A stretch of 64,000 nt of DNA from Mycolicibacterium sp. P1-5 (GTDB lineage: Bacteria; Actinomycetota; Actinomycetes; Mycobacteriales; Mycobacteriaceae): assembly GCF_008329565.1 (NCBI RefSeq), contig NZ_NPKT01000020.1:1-64000 (forward strand), read 5' to 3'. How positions within the stretch are numbered: position 1 is the first letter of the stretch; each line of letters starts with the position of its first letter. The position numbers were made by a program, and so were the translations under genes. A model generated the notes under the pieces. It was given only the letters and a program-made list of their open reading frames with translations, did not search any database and had not been told where the DNA came from. Shown piece by piece: positions 51,296-59,821 of the stretch.

Positions 51296-52654
51296 ATGAG
51301 CACCGACAGCACCGTACGCACCGCCGTGGTCTTCGTGCACGGTTTGTTCGAACGCCGCCCCATGGACGTTCTGGACGATTTCGCCAAGACGGTGTTGACG
51401 CCCGAGGGGGGCCGGTGGGAGTACTACCCGCAGCCCATCGAGATCACCGATTCCTATGAGGCACGCCGCTATACCGCTCCGTCAGGCGTCGACCTCTATG
51501 AGTACGACTGGTCGTTCCTGATGACGAGCGCTCGTTACGCGGGATTCGTCCCCGCCCTGGCACGGGTGTTCCTTCGCCGTCGGCGCCACGTGCCCGACCA
51601 ACTGGTCGGCGTCTGGCGCGCGGTCCTGCTGGCTGTGCTCGTCCCCGTCGCCGTGCTCGTCGGATTGTTCGTCGTGGGCGGCTACTTCCTGCACACCGGG
51701 GTGGCCGGGTGGATCATCGGGGTTGCCACCAGCGTGGTGGTGCTGACTGTTGCGCTGGCCGTGTTCCGTCTTCTGCCGCGCGCCTTGACCCGCAGCTTTC
51801 TGACCACCGGCTTCGTCAACGTCGCTCGCTACTTCGACATAGCACCGGAATCCCAGGCGGCCCGCCGCGCGATCCGTGGCGGGCTCGTCGACCTGTTGTA
51901 CACGCTGCAACAGGGGCGCTACGCGCGCGTCGTCGTGGTTGGCCACGGCCTCGGTGGCTACATCGCCTACGACGCGCTGACGACGCTGTGGGCTGAGACG
52001 CACGAACTCCGGGCAGCACCTGGCCCCGATCTTCGTTCGTCGACCGAGCCGCAGGACCACGGCTCGGCCGAGGACTGCCAACAACAACAGTTCGCCATCT
52101 GGCAGAACCTGCGTAAGCAGGGAAATCCCTGGCGGATAACCGATTTCGTCACCGTTGGAACTCCCATGGCATTGGCCGACGTGTTTGTGGGCCGTCCGCC
52201 CCTCATCAGTGGTTTGGGCCGTATCGACAGACGGCACGCGCTGTTCGATTCCATGATTCATCGGGGTGTGGTGTCCTGTTGCCCACCGCCGGCCAGTGAG
52301 CTGGGCGGGTTGTCGTCGTTCGGGGTGACCCGCTGGACCAACATCTGGTTTCCGGTGCGGCGGGGCAGTATTCGTGGCGACTGGTTCGGCGGTGAGCTCG
52401 CGCCACTGTTCGGGCCGGGTATCCGAGAGATCGCGGTGAGCGGCAACCGTCCCGAACGGTTGACGCCCGGCGTGGCGCACACCCGGTATTTCAAGTATTC
52501 GGAGCGCGACAGCGATGGCGACGTTGCGTTCCATCTTCGGAGAGTCCTTGCCCTCGGCAATCATTCGGGACTCGATGCGTCGATGAATGCCCCTGAGCCA
52601 GACCCCGCGGCGGTCGGGCGGGTGGTCTATCGGTCGTGGCAGCGAAGTATGTGA
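51296..52654 (+). CDS. Alpha/beta hydrolase-like membrane protein lacking the serine nucleophile
   Basis: The 452-aa protein starts like a lipase (VVFVHGLFE) and has two membrane helices at about 98-150. In the nucleophile elbow (VVVGHGLGGYIAYDAL) the expected Ser of G-x-S-x-G is Gly218 (codon GGC at 51947). The C-terminal part contains VTVGTPMAL and conserved His positions. Either the enzyme is inactive and acts as a binding protein, or another residue serves. ATG 51296 follows GGGAGG. Its stop overlaps the next gene by one base. Confidence 0.75.
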   Translation: MSTDSTVRTAVVFVHGLFERRPMDVLDDFAKTVLTPEGGRWEYYPQPIEITDSYEARRYTAPSGVDLYEYDWSFLMTSARYAGFVPALARVFLRRRRHVPDQLVGVWRAVLLAVLVPVAVLVGLFVVGGYFLHTGVAGWIIGVATSVVVLTVALAVFRLLPRALTRSFLTTGFVNVARYFDIAPESQAARRAIRGGLVDLLYTLQQGRYARVVVVGHGLGGYIAYDALTTLWAETHELRAAPGPDLRSSTEPQDHGSAEDCQQQQFAIWQNLRKQGNPWRITDFVTVGTPMALADVFVGRPPLISGLGRIDRRHALFDSMIHRGVVSCCPPPASELGGLSSFGVTRWTNIWFPVRRGSIRGDWFGGELAPLFGPGIREIAVSGNRPERLTPGVAHTRYFKYSERDSDGDVAFHLRRVLALGNHSGLDASMNAPEPDPAAVGRVVYRSWQRSM

Positions 52655-53007
52655 TGACGAGTGGACGGCCCGTTGTCGTGCGCGCGCTATGCGCACTTGG
52701 CGCTGTTGCGGCGCTGCTCCTGGCCGTAGTCGCCGGGAACGATCTGTACTTCGCCGGTTTCCCCGACTCTCATCTCACCGAATACGACAAGGCCGCCGAG
52801 ATTCCCAAGCGGGTGCTGATGTGGGTGGAGTGGGCATTTGTGGTCGGCTTCCCGCTCCTGGTGGTGTCGCGGATAGCTGCCAAGACGCGGTTTGCCTGGC
52901 TGTTCGCCGGACTGGTCGCCCTTGCTCTGGTCGCGATCGTTCAATGGGTCGGCCTCCCTTGGTATTTCATCAACCATCGGGGACTCGACAACGGAATCGG
53001 TGGCTAG
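52654..53007 (+). CDS. Small three-helix membrane protein
   Basis: A 117-aa protein with hydrophobic segments at 9-29 (ALCALGAVAALLLAVVAG), 55-70 and 82-100. It begins at ATG 52654, sharing one base with the stop of the hydrolase-like gene, so it is probably co-translated with it. No family recognised. Confidence 0.65.
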   Translation: MTSGRPVVVRALCALGAVAALLLAVVAGNDLYFAGFPDSHLTEYDKAAEIPKRVLMWVEWAFVVGFPLLVVSRIAAKTRFAWLFAGLVALALVAIVQWVGLPWYFINHRGLDNGIGG

Positions 53008-53107
53008 CCGCTGTGACGTAGATCACTGCGATGCTGTGAACCATCTGCACGGTCCCTGTCGTGACCGAGGGAGTCAACGAAGACGAAACCCACGGAAGGT
53101 CGGGGCG

Positions 53108-54421
53108 ATGACACGTGCCACATCGAGGGCTATCACGGTTACGGCGATGAACGTCCTCGCCACGGCAGCAATGCATTTCACGAGCAATCCACCTTCGACA
53201 GCACCACCCATACAAGCCCGGCCATTGGCCCTGGCGGTATCGCTGAGAACCGAGCCCCGCCCCGCCACTCCGAACAAGCTGATCGCTGCCGGCTATGAAA
53301 TATCAATCGCCCGTGTGCCATTGGCCTTGTCGTCGGTCGTTCCTCGCGGCGAAGGCGTGCCCATCACTGCATCAATCGTGTCCCGAATTGTCAGTCCCAC
53401 CCCGACCCCCTCGGTCGTCGTGCACCCGCGCGCGAGCGTCGTGGACATCAGTGTTCATCGGCAGACCGCCGCAGTGCCGGCGCTCCCAACACCAGAAGCC
53501 GTCGGCGACCAGATCCGCGCGTTCGTCGCCGTCTACATCAGTGACGGCACCGCGGCCCATCCCGACGCGGGTCTGTTGATAGGCAACGGCTTCGACGGCG
53601 GGATCGGCCAGGACGGTGGTCGTGGCGGCATGTTGTTCGGCAACGGTGGTCGTGGCGGCGACGGACTGCAGTCGATCGAAAACGGCAGGGCAGGCAACGG
53701 CGGCAGCGCCGGACTGTTCGGCAACGGCGGCGACGGCGGCAGGGGCGGTGACTTCACCGGGACGACGAACGTCGTCTCCGTCGGTCGCCAAGGCGGTAAG
53801 GGCGGCAACGGCGGGCTACTGATCGGCAACGGCGGCAAAGGCGGCAACGGCGGCACTGGCCAGAATCTCGACACCGGCGGAACAAACGGCGGCATCGGCG
53901 GTCAGGGTGGCGACGGCGGGGTGTTCGGCCGTGGTGGCGACGGCGGCCAGGGCGGTACCGCCAACAGCGGTACCGGCACCGCCCGTGCCGGCGAGGGCGG
54001 CAATGGCGGCCGATCGGGAGTGGTGGGCAACGGCGGCGCCGGCGGTGGCGGTGGAAGCGGCTCCAGCAAGGGCAACGCCTTCGGTGGTGATGGCGGCACA
54101 GGAGGAGAAGGTGGACAGGTCGTCGGAACCGGCGGTGTGGGTGGCACCGGTGGTTCAGGAGGCAGCAATAGCCAGGCGGGCACGGCGACCGGCGGCCACG
54201 GCGGCAACGGCGGCGATAGTCACGGTGTGTTGCGGCCGGGCAGCGCCGGTGGTAGCGGCGGCAACGGTGTGGCCATGCCCGGCACGGGAATCGGCGGCGA
54301 TGGTGGGAATGCCGGCCGCAGCGGGCCCGGGGGCAGCCAAGGCGCGGCCGGCCTGGGTGGCGTCGGTGTCGGTAGTACCCCCGGCACTCACAACGGCAAG
54401 GCGGGCAGCGGCGCGCCGTAG
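53108..54421 (+). CDS. PGRS-like glycine-rich exported protein without PE domain
   Basis: A 437-aa protein. The first 150 residues are not a PE domain; they hold a weak hydrophobic N-terminus and a Pro/Ser/Thr-rich segment (SPTPTPSVVVHPRASVV). From about residue 155 to the end it is made of GGxGGxGG repeats broken by LFGNGG and LIGNGG motifs, as in PE_PGRS proteins, and nearly lacks charged clusters. This composition forms parallel beta-helix or PGII-helical surfaces that may bind calcium. ATG 53108 has GGAAGG upstream. Surface role inferred. Confidence 0.75.
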   Translation: MTRATSRAITVTAMNVLATAAMHFTSNPPSTAPPIQARPLALAVSLRTEPRPATPNKLIAAGYEISIARVPLALSSVVPRGEGVPITASIVSRIVSPTPTPSVVVHPRASVVDISVHRQTAAVPALPTPEAVGDQIRAFVAVYISDGTAAHPDAGLLIGNGFDGGIGQDGGRGGMLFGNGGRGGDGLQSIENGRAGNGGSAGLFGNGGDGGRGGDFTGTTNVVSVGRQGGKGGNGGLLIGNGGKGGNGGTGQNLDTGGTNGGIGGQGGDGGVFGRGGDGGQGGTANSGTGTARAGEGGNGGRSGVVGNGGAGGGGGSGSSKGNAFGGDGGTGGEGGQVVGTGGVGGTGGSGGSNSQAGTATGGHGGNGGDSHGVLRPGSAGGSGGNGVAMPGTGIGGDGGNAGRSGPGGSQGAAGLGGVGVGSTPGTHNGKAGSGAP

Positions 54422-54472
54422 CTTCGCCTGCAATCACCGGCGCCTGGCACAGCGATGTGTTAGTCAGGCAGG

Positions 54473-54988
54473 GTGGTGAGATTCGGCCTCGTCGGCGCCC
54501 TGCTGGCCAGCGGTTTGTGCATGTCGCCCGTCGCGCAGGCGGACCGGGCTGAACCGCCGCCGCTATACGGCTACTACAACCTGTACATCGACTTTTCGAA
54601 GCAGACATTCGACGGGGCGCCCACACCGATGAACCCGATTGCCTTTCCCGTCGCGTTCACCACCCGCTGCGACGTGAACGGTTGTGTCGCAACGCTGGAC
54701 AACACCGACGACCACGCCCGCAATCCGGGCGCACCACTGGCATACGACTACCGCTGGACCGGTGACCGATGGGAAACCAGCGGTGAGTATCCGTACTTCT
54801 GCGACCGCAACGACCCCAATAGCGTTGTGACAGCGCAACGCTCGGATTACTGGATCCCGAAACCCGACGGCAGCTTCTCCGGCGAGCGCACCCTGATCAT
54901 CGGGGGAGCGGGCTGCCCCGGCGAAGGGCCGGGCGCCCACTGGCTACCGATATCCCTCGCACCGATCGAGCCGCCACCGGCGGGGTAA
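54473..54988 (+). CDS. Secreted protein, mycobacterial family
   Basis: A 171-aa protein with a Sec signal (VRFGLVGALLASGLCMSPVAQADR) and a mature beta-rich domain with paired Cys (TRCDVNGCVATL; FCDRNDP; GAGCPG). The pattern YGYYNLYIDFSKQTFDGAPTPM resembles small secreted mycobacterial proteins of unknown function. The start is GTG 54473 or 54476. Exported; role unknown. Confidence 0.7.
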   Translation: MVRFGLVGALLASGLCMSPVAQADRAEPPPLYGYYNLYIDFSKQTFDGAPTPMNPIAFPVAFTTRCDVNGCVATLDNTDDHARNPGAPLAYDYRWTGDRWETSGEYPYFCDRNDPNSVVTAQRSDYWIPKPDGSFSGERTLIIGGAGCPGEGPGAHWLPISLAPIEPPPAG

Positions 54989-54993
54989 GTCGC

Positions 54994-55653
54994 TCAGTGA
55001 GCCGTAGCGCTCCTGGCCCGCTTGCTGGTGCCCTTGCCCGCTGTCGCGGACGGCGTCGACTTCGTGGCGCCGCTGACCTTGGCCGCGGTGGGGCTGAGCG
55101 TCGTCCGGCCAGTCGCCGCAGTCGAACGTCGGGTGCCTCCGGTGGGGCGCGTCGTTGTCGCGACCCGATTTGCCGTCTTGATCCGTGCCTGCGCTGACGC
55201 CGAGCTGCTGGCGCAGCTCTGGCCCGCGAAGCAGACCGGGAACTTCGGCACCTGCGGGATGTGAAGGAACCTCAGCCCGGGGTTCACCGTGTCGGCGAAG
55301 CCGTTCCACGCGTAGGCGGTCGCGGCGAACGCGACAACAACGCCGCTGAGTCCGATCGCCGCAAGGCCGGGACCCGCGCCGACACCGAGACTGTTCAGGT
55401 ATTCCAGAATCGACGCCGCGAACGCGAGAAAGTCCGGCGGTGCGGCGGTGTCGTCGGCGGTCTGGCTCGCTGTGGCCGGTCTGGGAACGGACACCGGCGA
55501 AGTAGTGACTGCCACCAACTGGACCGCCCGGACTTCCGTTCTGGGGACGGCGACACTCGGTGGTGCTGTTGCCAAACCCAATGTGAGGATGCCGACGGCT
55601 GCCACCGCAGCGAACGGACGAACAGCCATACTCTGCAATCCTCGGCGCATCAT
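54994..55653 (-). CDS. Secreted or membrane-anchored protein with Ser/Thr/Lys-rich tail
   Basis: A 219-aa protein with a signal peptide (VRPFAAVAAVGILTLGLATAPPSVA), a Thr/Pro-rich linker, a helix (GLAAIGLSGVVVAFAATAYAWNGFADTVNPG), and a C-terminal tail of about 80 residues rich in Thr, Ser, Arg and Lys with one Cys pair before it (FPVCFAGQSC). ATG 55653 has AGAGGTA just ahead. Its end faces the secreted protein at 54473 (convergent, 5-bp gap). Function unknown. Confidence 0.65.
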   Translation of the reverse strand: MMRRGLQSMAVRPFAAVAAVGILTLGLATAPPSVAVPRTEVRAVQLVAVTTSPVSVPRPATASQTADDTAAPPDFLAFAASILEYLNSLGVGAGPGLAAIGLSGVVVAFAATAYAWNGFADTVNPGLRFLHIPQVPKFPVCFAGQSCASSSASAQARIKTANRVATTTRPTGGTRRSTAATGRTTLSPTAAKVSGATKSTPSATAGKGTSKRARSATAH

Positions 55654-55790
55654 TACCTCTGGTAGTCGGCCATCCGATCGGGCGAATCGATCATGACATC
55701 CGTCCATGCGGCGGGCGTTGATTTCTCCAACATTATTTGCGCGCACGTCAGTGCAGTTTGCGTGTTCACGGATTTGGACATCATGGGACG

Positions 55791-56492
55791 GTGAAACTCC
55801 TTCCGACGACTGAGCTTGCCGACTCTGACGTCGAAGACGCCCTGGGCCGGGCCGTCGCGGTCATCAATCCGCTGCTCGACGTGTTGTGGGGGACCGACCC
55901 ACTCGGACTCAAGCGGCAAACCCCGCCGACCGCCGTCTCCCGCGTCCTCAACGCTGCCGACGTCCCGGGCACCCTCGCCTGGGACGACTTGAGCACTGAC
56001 GACCGGATCAGCTGGTGGGTGTGGCGGGTCGGTGCGCTGAACACCGTTGTGGTGGCTGTGCCCGGTGTGCTGGGTGTCATCGGACGCCGACTGCCGATCC
56101 AGGATCTCCTCGGGTTCGCCAATCAGGCCATCGTGCTGTGCGCTGTGGCCCGTGAACTCGGCGTCACCGACCATCGCCGCCAGGCCCGGATGCTCGCCGC
56201 GGTGCTGTGTGGGCGGGATTTGTCAGTGGTCGTCCACGATCCCGGCGATTCGTCGGTGCACATTCCGTTCACCCCGAAGGGCATCGCCTCGGCGGTGTGG
56301 AAGCTCGTCGGTGTCCTCGACGCCGTCGGCGACGAACTCGATAAGCGGCCGCACCCGCGCGCCCCATTCCGGTACGTCGCGATGCTGCCCGGGCTGGGCG
56401 CGGTGGCCGCTTACCTGGGCGAGTGCGGTGCGCTGGCCCGTGCCGCCAAGGCGGGCCGGCGGTGGATCGAACAGCAGGGGATGCCCGCGTAG
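55791..56492 (+). CDS. Conserved hypothetical
   Basis: A 233-aa protein with good coding texture and no recognised domain. It has a WWVWRVGALNTVVVAVPGVLGVIG segment that may be a membrane or buried helix, and a helix-rich remainder (RQARMLAAVLCGRDLSVVV; PGLGAVAAYLGECGALARAA). The start is GTG 55791; the frame extends further upstream, but the composition there is poor. Convergent with the F420-type oxidoreductase. Confidence 0.6.
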   Translation: MKLLPTTELADSDVEDALGRAVAVINPLLDVLWGTDPLGLKRQTPPTAVSRVLNAADVPGTLAWDDLSTDDRISWWVWRVGALNTVVVAVPGVLGVIGRRLPIQDLLGFANQAIVLCAVARELGVTDHRRQARMLAAVLCGRDLSVVVHDPGDSSVHIPFTPKGIASAVWKLVGVLDAVGDELDKRPHPRAPFRYVAMLPGLGAVAAYLGECGALARAAKAGRRWIEQQGMPA

Positions 56493-56507
56493 AGCGATGC
56501 GGTTGTC

Positions 56508-57428
56508 CTATGGGACTTGGGGTTTGATCTCCTCAATGACCCACTGCGCGTAGTCAAGGTATTCGTCGACCGTCCGGACCGGCGGCAGCGGCACCGCGCT
56601 GACCGTCACGCCCTGCTCACCCAGCCAACCGAGGCGTTCGACGAGTTCCTGCTCCGACATGCCCGGGCGGACGTCAGGATGCTCGACGACGGCGTGGCCC
56701 TCGCCGACCATAGGTGTCGATACGCCGTGCATCACGTCGAACGGTCGGCCGTCATAGGTCGGTTGGGATTTGATGAAGTCGATACGGTCGGCGATTTTTT
56801 CCGGCGGAGTCAAGAACGCCCACCATCCAGAGGCGAAACGTGCAGCCCGCTTGAGCACGACGTCGGCGTCCCCGCCGATCCAGATCGGGACATGCGGCTT
56901 CTGCAGGGGTTTCGGGGCGAAGGCGACGTCGTCGAATGACACGTACCTGCCCTGAAATGACGGTGAGTCGCTAACCCACAGTTCGATCATGGCGGCCAGG
57001 TACTCGTCGGCCATCTTGCCCCGCTCCCGGAACGGCACACCGAGCAGTTCGAACTCGTGCTCGAGCCATCCGACCCCGACGGTCACCATCATTCGTCCGC
57101 TGCTCATCCAGTCGGCTGTGGCCAGTGCCTTGGCGAGCATGATCGGGTTGTGCAGGGGCAGGACAGTGACGCAGGAGTTGACGCGGATTCGTGAGGTAGC
57201 GCCTGCGATGTAGGCCTGGGCGGCCGTGGAGTGCATGTAGTGCGCACCCGACAGTTCGACATGCGAATTCGGTATCAGGAAGTGCTCGGGAACCGCGATC
57301 ATGTCGTAGCCCCACTCGTCGGCGCACTTGATCATTCGAGTCTGATCGGCACCCGTGACCTCGAGCTCCCAGGGCTGCATCATCGCCTTGAGCTCCAGCA
57401 TGTGGGGAAGGTTGAAGGTCAGTTGCAT
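56508..57428 (-). CDS. LLM-class F420-dependent oxidoreductase
   Basis: A 306-aa TIM-barrel luciferase-like protein: DEWGYDMIAVPEHFL, VNSCVTVLPLHNPIMLAKALATADWMSSGRMMVTVGVGWLEHEFE and PVWIGGDAD-like IWIGGDADVVLKRAARFASGWW are family motifs. Mycobacterial members use cofactor F420. It starts at ATG 57428, 34 bp after the aldehyde dehydrogenase stop on the same strand, so the two are probably one operon acting on the same substrate pathway. Confidence 0.85.
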   Translation of the reverse strand: MQLTFNLPHMLELKAMMQPWELEVTGADQTRMIKCADEWGYDMIAVPEHFLIPNSHVELSGAHYMHSTAAQAYIAGATSRIRVNSCVTVLPLHNPIMLAKALATADWMSSGRMMVTVGVGWLEHEFELLGVPFRERGKMADEYLAAMIELWVSDSPSFQGRYVSFDDVAFAPKPLQKPHVPIWIGGDADVVLKRAARFASGWWAFLTPPEKIADRIDFIKSQPTYDGRPFDVMHGVSTPMVGEGHAVVEHPDVRPGMSEQELVERLGWLGEQGVTVSAVPLPPVRTVDEYLDYAQWVIEEIKPQVP

Positions 57429-57462
57429 TTCGAGCGTTTTCGAAGATCGTTGTTGGACAGAG

Positions 57463-58947
57463 TTACTCGGGCAATCCGATGGTCTTGATAGCGAGGTATT
57501 CGGTGTAACCGAGGTCGCCGTTGCGGTAGCCGAGCCCGCTCTGCTTCGTGCCGCCGAACGGGCTGCCGATGCCGAAGTGCGACTTTCCGTTGATGGTGAC
57601 GTTGCCGGTCCGCATCCGTGAGGCCACCGCCAGTGCCCGATCCACGTCAGCGCTGGACACCTCACCGGACAGACCGTAGATCGAGTTGTTGGCGATTGCG
57701 ATCGCCTCGTCATCGCTGTCGTAGGGGGTCACAGTCAGCACAGGACCGAAGATTTCCTCCTGGGCGACCTGGCTGTCGGGATCGACGTCGGCCAGCAGCG
57801 TGGGCTGCGTGTAATAGCCGACCGGGAGGTCGGCCGGAATGCCGCCGCCGGTGACAAGGCGCGCGCCGGACTCGACGCCGGAGCGGATCAACCCGAGCAC
57901 CTTCTGCCGCTGGGCTTCGCTGATCTGCGGCCCCTGCATGATGCCCGGCGTCCACGGGTCGCCGACCGGAAAGGTCTCCATCATCGTCTTGAGGATCTCG
58001 ATGCCCTCTTCATAGCGACTGCGGGGCAACAGAATCCGACTCGGCAGAATGCAGGACTGGCCCGACATCACGCACGCCATCATCGCCGCCAGCGGCAGCG
58101 CGGAGCTGAAGTCGGCGTCGTCGAGCACGATGTGTGCGGACTTTCCGCCCAATTCCAGCAGCGTCTTTTTCACCGTCGGGGCACCGGCGGCCAGGATTGC
58201 GCGTCCGGTCGCGGTGGAGCCCGTGAAGGTGATCATGTCGACCCGCGGGTCGGCCGAGAGCGCGGCACCGACCTCGTTGGCGTTGGACACCACCACGTTG
58301 AACACCCCCGCGGGAATGTCGGTCTCCTCGGCCACGATCCGGCCGTATTCACTGCCCGACCACGGGGTGAGTTGGGCGGGCTTTAGCACCACGGTGTTTC
58401 CGGCCATCAACGCCGGGATGGTCTCGGCGATGTTCAGATAGAAGGGGACGTTCCACGGGGTGATGGCGCCCACGACGCCGACTGGCTCATAGTGCAACCT
58501 GCGCCGCGCCGGGCCCATCTGCGTGGGGTGTACGCCGGTGTCGACCACATAGTCGAAATTTCTCCCGTGCTCGGCCCAGTGCGCGACTTCTTCGATGGGA
58601 CTCTCGATCTGGGAGCCCGACACCGTCACCGGACAGCCCACCTCGGTGATCAGGACGCGTCGCAGCCGTTCCTTGTTGCGGTCCAGGGCGTCGTGCAACT
58701 GCGTCAGGCAGTGATGCCGGAACTCGACATCGCGCGCCCAGTCGGTGGTCTCGAACGCCCGGCGCGCGGCGCCGACCGCCCGTTCCATGTCGGCAACGGT
58801 GCCGTCGGTCGCCTGTCCGGCGAGCTGTTCGGTGGCCGGGTGGACGACGTCAAACGTCGCGCCGCTGCCGGTGGTGACCAGTTCGCCGTCGATGAGCATC
58901 CGTGGTTCACCCGCCAGCACGCCAGCGTCACTGTCTACAGCAGTCAT
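57463..58947 (-). CDS. NAD(P)-dependent aldehyde dehydrogenase
   Basis: A 494-aa enzyme that oxidises aldehydes to acids. Catalytic Glu is in LELGGKSAHIVL and catalytic Cys in SGQSCILPSRI; the nucleotide-binding loop FTGSTATGR is intact. ATG 58947. An 18-bp dyad (58987-59004) matching one ahead of the TetR gene lies 40 bp upstream, so the TetR protein probably represses this gene together with the following oxidoreductase. Confidence 0.9.
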   Translation of the reverse strand: MTAVDSDAGVLAGEPRMLIDGELVTTGSGATFDVVHPATEQLAGQATDGTVADMERAVGAARRAFETTDWARDVEFRHHCLTQLHDALDRNKERLRRVLITEVGCPVTVSGSQIESPIEEVAHWAEHGRNFDYVVDTGVHPTQMGPARRRLHYEPVGVVGAITPWNVPFYLNIAETIPALMAGNTVVLKPAQLTPWSGSEYGRIVAEETDIPAGVFNVVVSNANEVGAALSADPRVDMITFTGSTATGRAILAAGAPTVKKTLLELGGKSAHIVLDDADFSSALPLAAMMACVMSGQSCILPSRILLPRSRYEEGIEILKTMMETFPVGDPWTPGIMQGPQISEAQRQKVLGLIRSGVESGARLVTGGGIPADLPVGYYTQPTLLADVDPDSQVAQEEIFGPVLTVTPYDSDDEAIAIANNSIYGLSGEVSSADVDRALAVASRMRTGNVTINGKSHFGIGSPFGGTKQSGLGYRNGDLGYTEYLAIKTIGLPE

Positions 58948-58986
58948 CCCGGTGTTCCCTTCGATTCGACGAGCGCGTGACCACTG

Positions 58987-59004
58987 ACTCTATATATGTA
59001 GAGT
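58987..59004. promoter_or_regulatory. TetR operator at the aldehyde dehydrogenase promoter
   Basis: ACTCTA-TATATG-TAGAGT is a perfect 6-bp dyad with a 6-bp spacer. The same motif with one change occurs at 59767-59784 ahead of the TetR gene. Confidence 0.75.
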
Positions 59005-59032
59005 TCGGGGGCGGGGGGTTTGGTGGACTGAA

Positions 59033-59701
59033 TTACGGCTTGGGGGAACGCCGAGGCGAGTACGGCGCCGGGTGGCGATCGGACGTGACGATTCCCGAGA
59101 CGAGATCGGCCATGATGCGGTCGAGCTGCTCTGCGGAGGTGATCGTCGGGTTGCCGGTAGTGAATGACAGCATCACTCCGCTGATAAAGGTCATCAGTAC
59201 GTATGCCTGCTCGTCAGTGACCGCTGCATCCGACGGCGAGGTCACCGGGCGGTGCAGGCGGACCGCCTCGCGAATCAGATCGAGATAGCGGTCGTTGAAG
59301 CGTTCGAAGATCGTGGCGAGTCGCGGATCACGGTTGGCCTGCAGCATCAACTCGAATCGGGCCTTGGTCCTGTGCAACGATGCGCCGGTTCGCGAGCGCA
59401 TGACCAGTCTCGCCAGGCCCGAGGGTCGAGGGTCGGGGGCGTCTGCCGTCGTTGGAGCGCGCCCCGGATCGGATGTGGCGGCGCTGAGATCGGCGAGGTC
59501 GAGTTCGGTGACTCGTTCGGTGACCGCGTGGACCAGGGCCGTCCGCGTTCGGAAGTAGAAGGATGCGGTGCCGTCGGGCACGCCGAGTTTGCGGTCCAGC
59601 TTCAAATGGCTCAGGCCTTTGGCCCCGTCGTCTGCAAGCAGGTCGATGGCGGCATCGCAGAGTTCGCGACGGCGTGCGTCGGGGTCGGGTTTTCTACGCA
59701 T
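59033..59701 (-). CDS. TetR-family transcriptional regulator
   Basis: A 222-aa protein with a TetR helix-turn-helix (AAIDLLADDGAKGLSHLKLDRKLGVPDGTASFYFRTRTALVHAV) and a helical ligand-binding domain. It lies upstream of the aldehyde dehydrogenase gene on the same strand. Matching operators precede both genes (59767-59784 and 58987-59004), so it likely represses itself and the dehydrogenase-oxidoreductase operon until an aldehyde or related ligand binds. Confidence 0.88.
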   Translation of the reverse strand: MRRKPDPDARRRELCDAAIDLLADDGAKGLSHLKLDRKLGVPDGTASFYFRTRTALVHAVTERVTELDLADLSAATSDPGRAPTTADAPDPRPSGLARLVMRSRTGASLHRTKARFELMLQANRDPRLATIFERFNDRYLDLIREAVRLHRPVTSPSDAAVTDEQAYVLMTFISGVMLSFTTGNPTITSAEQLDRIMADLVSGIVTSDRHPAPYSPRRSPKP

Positions 59702-59766
59702 TTGCCGAGGTCAGTGTGGTCATCACGCCCTGGCTCACGTCATTTCGGTCTGTGTGATCACGGCCG

Positions 59767-59784
59767 ACTCTATTGTCGTAGAGC
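59767..59784. promoter_or_regulatory. TetR operator at the tetR promoter
   Basis: ACTCTA-TTGTCG-TAGAGC matches the site at 58987-59004 except in the spacer and last base. It lies 66-83 bp before the ATG at 59701. Confidence 0.65.
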
Positions 59785-59821
59785 CTAAGCGTTCGGGTAT
59801 CCCCGCGTACCAGCCAGTGCC

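Noticed and set aside
53580..54420. Possible CRISPR-like or tandem repeat array
   Set aside because: The repeated GGC-GGC-AAC pattern is the coding sequence of the glycine-rich protein; there are no constant repeats with unique spacers and no cas genes.
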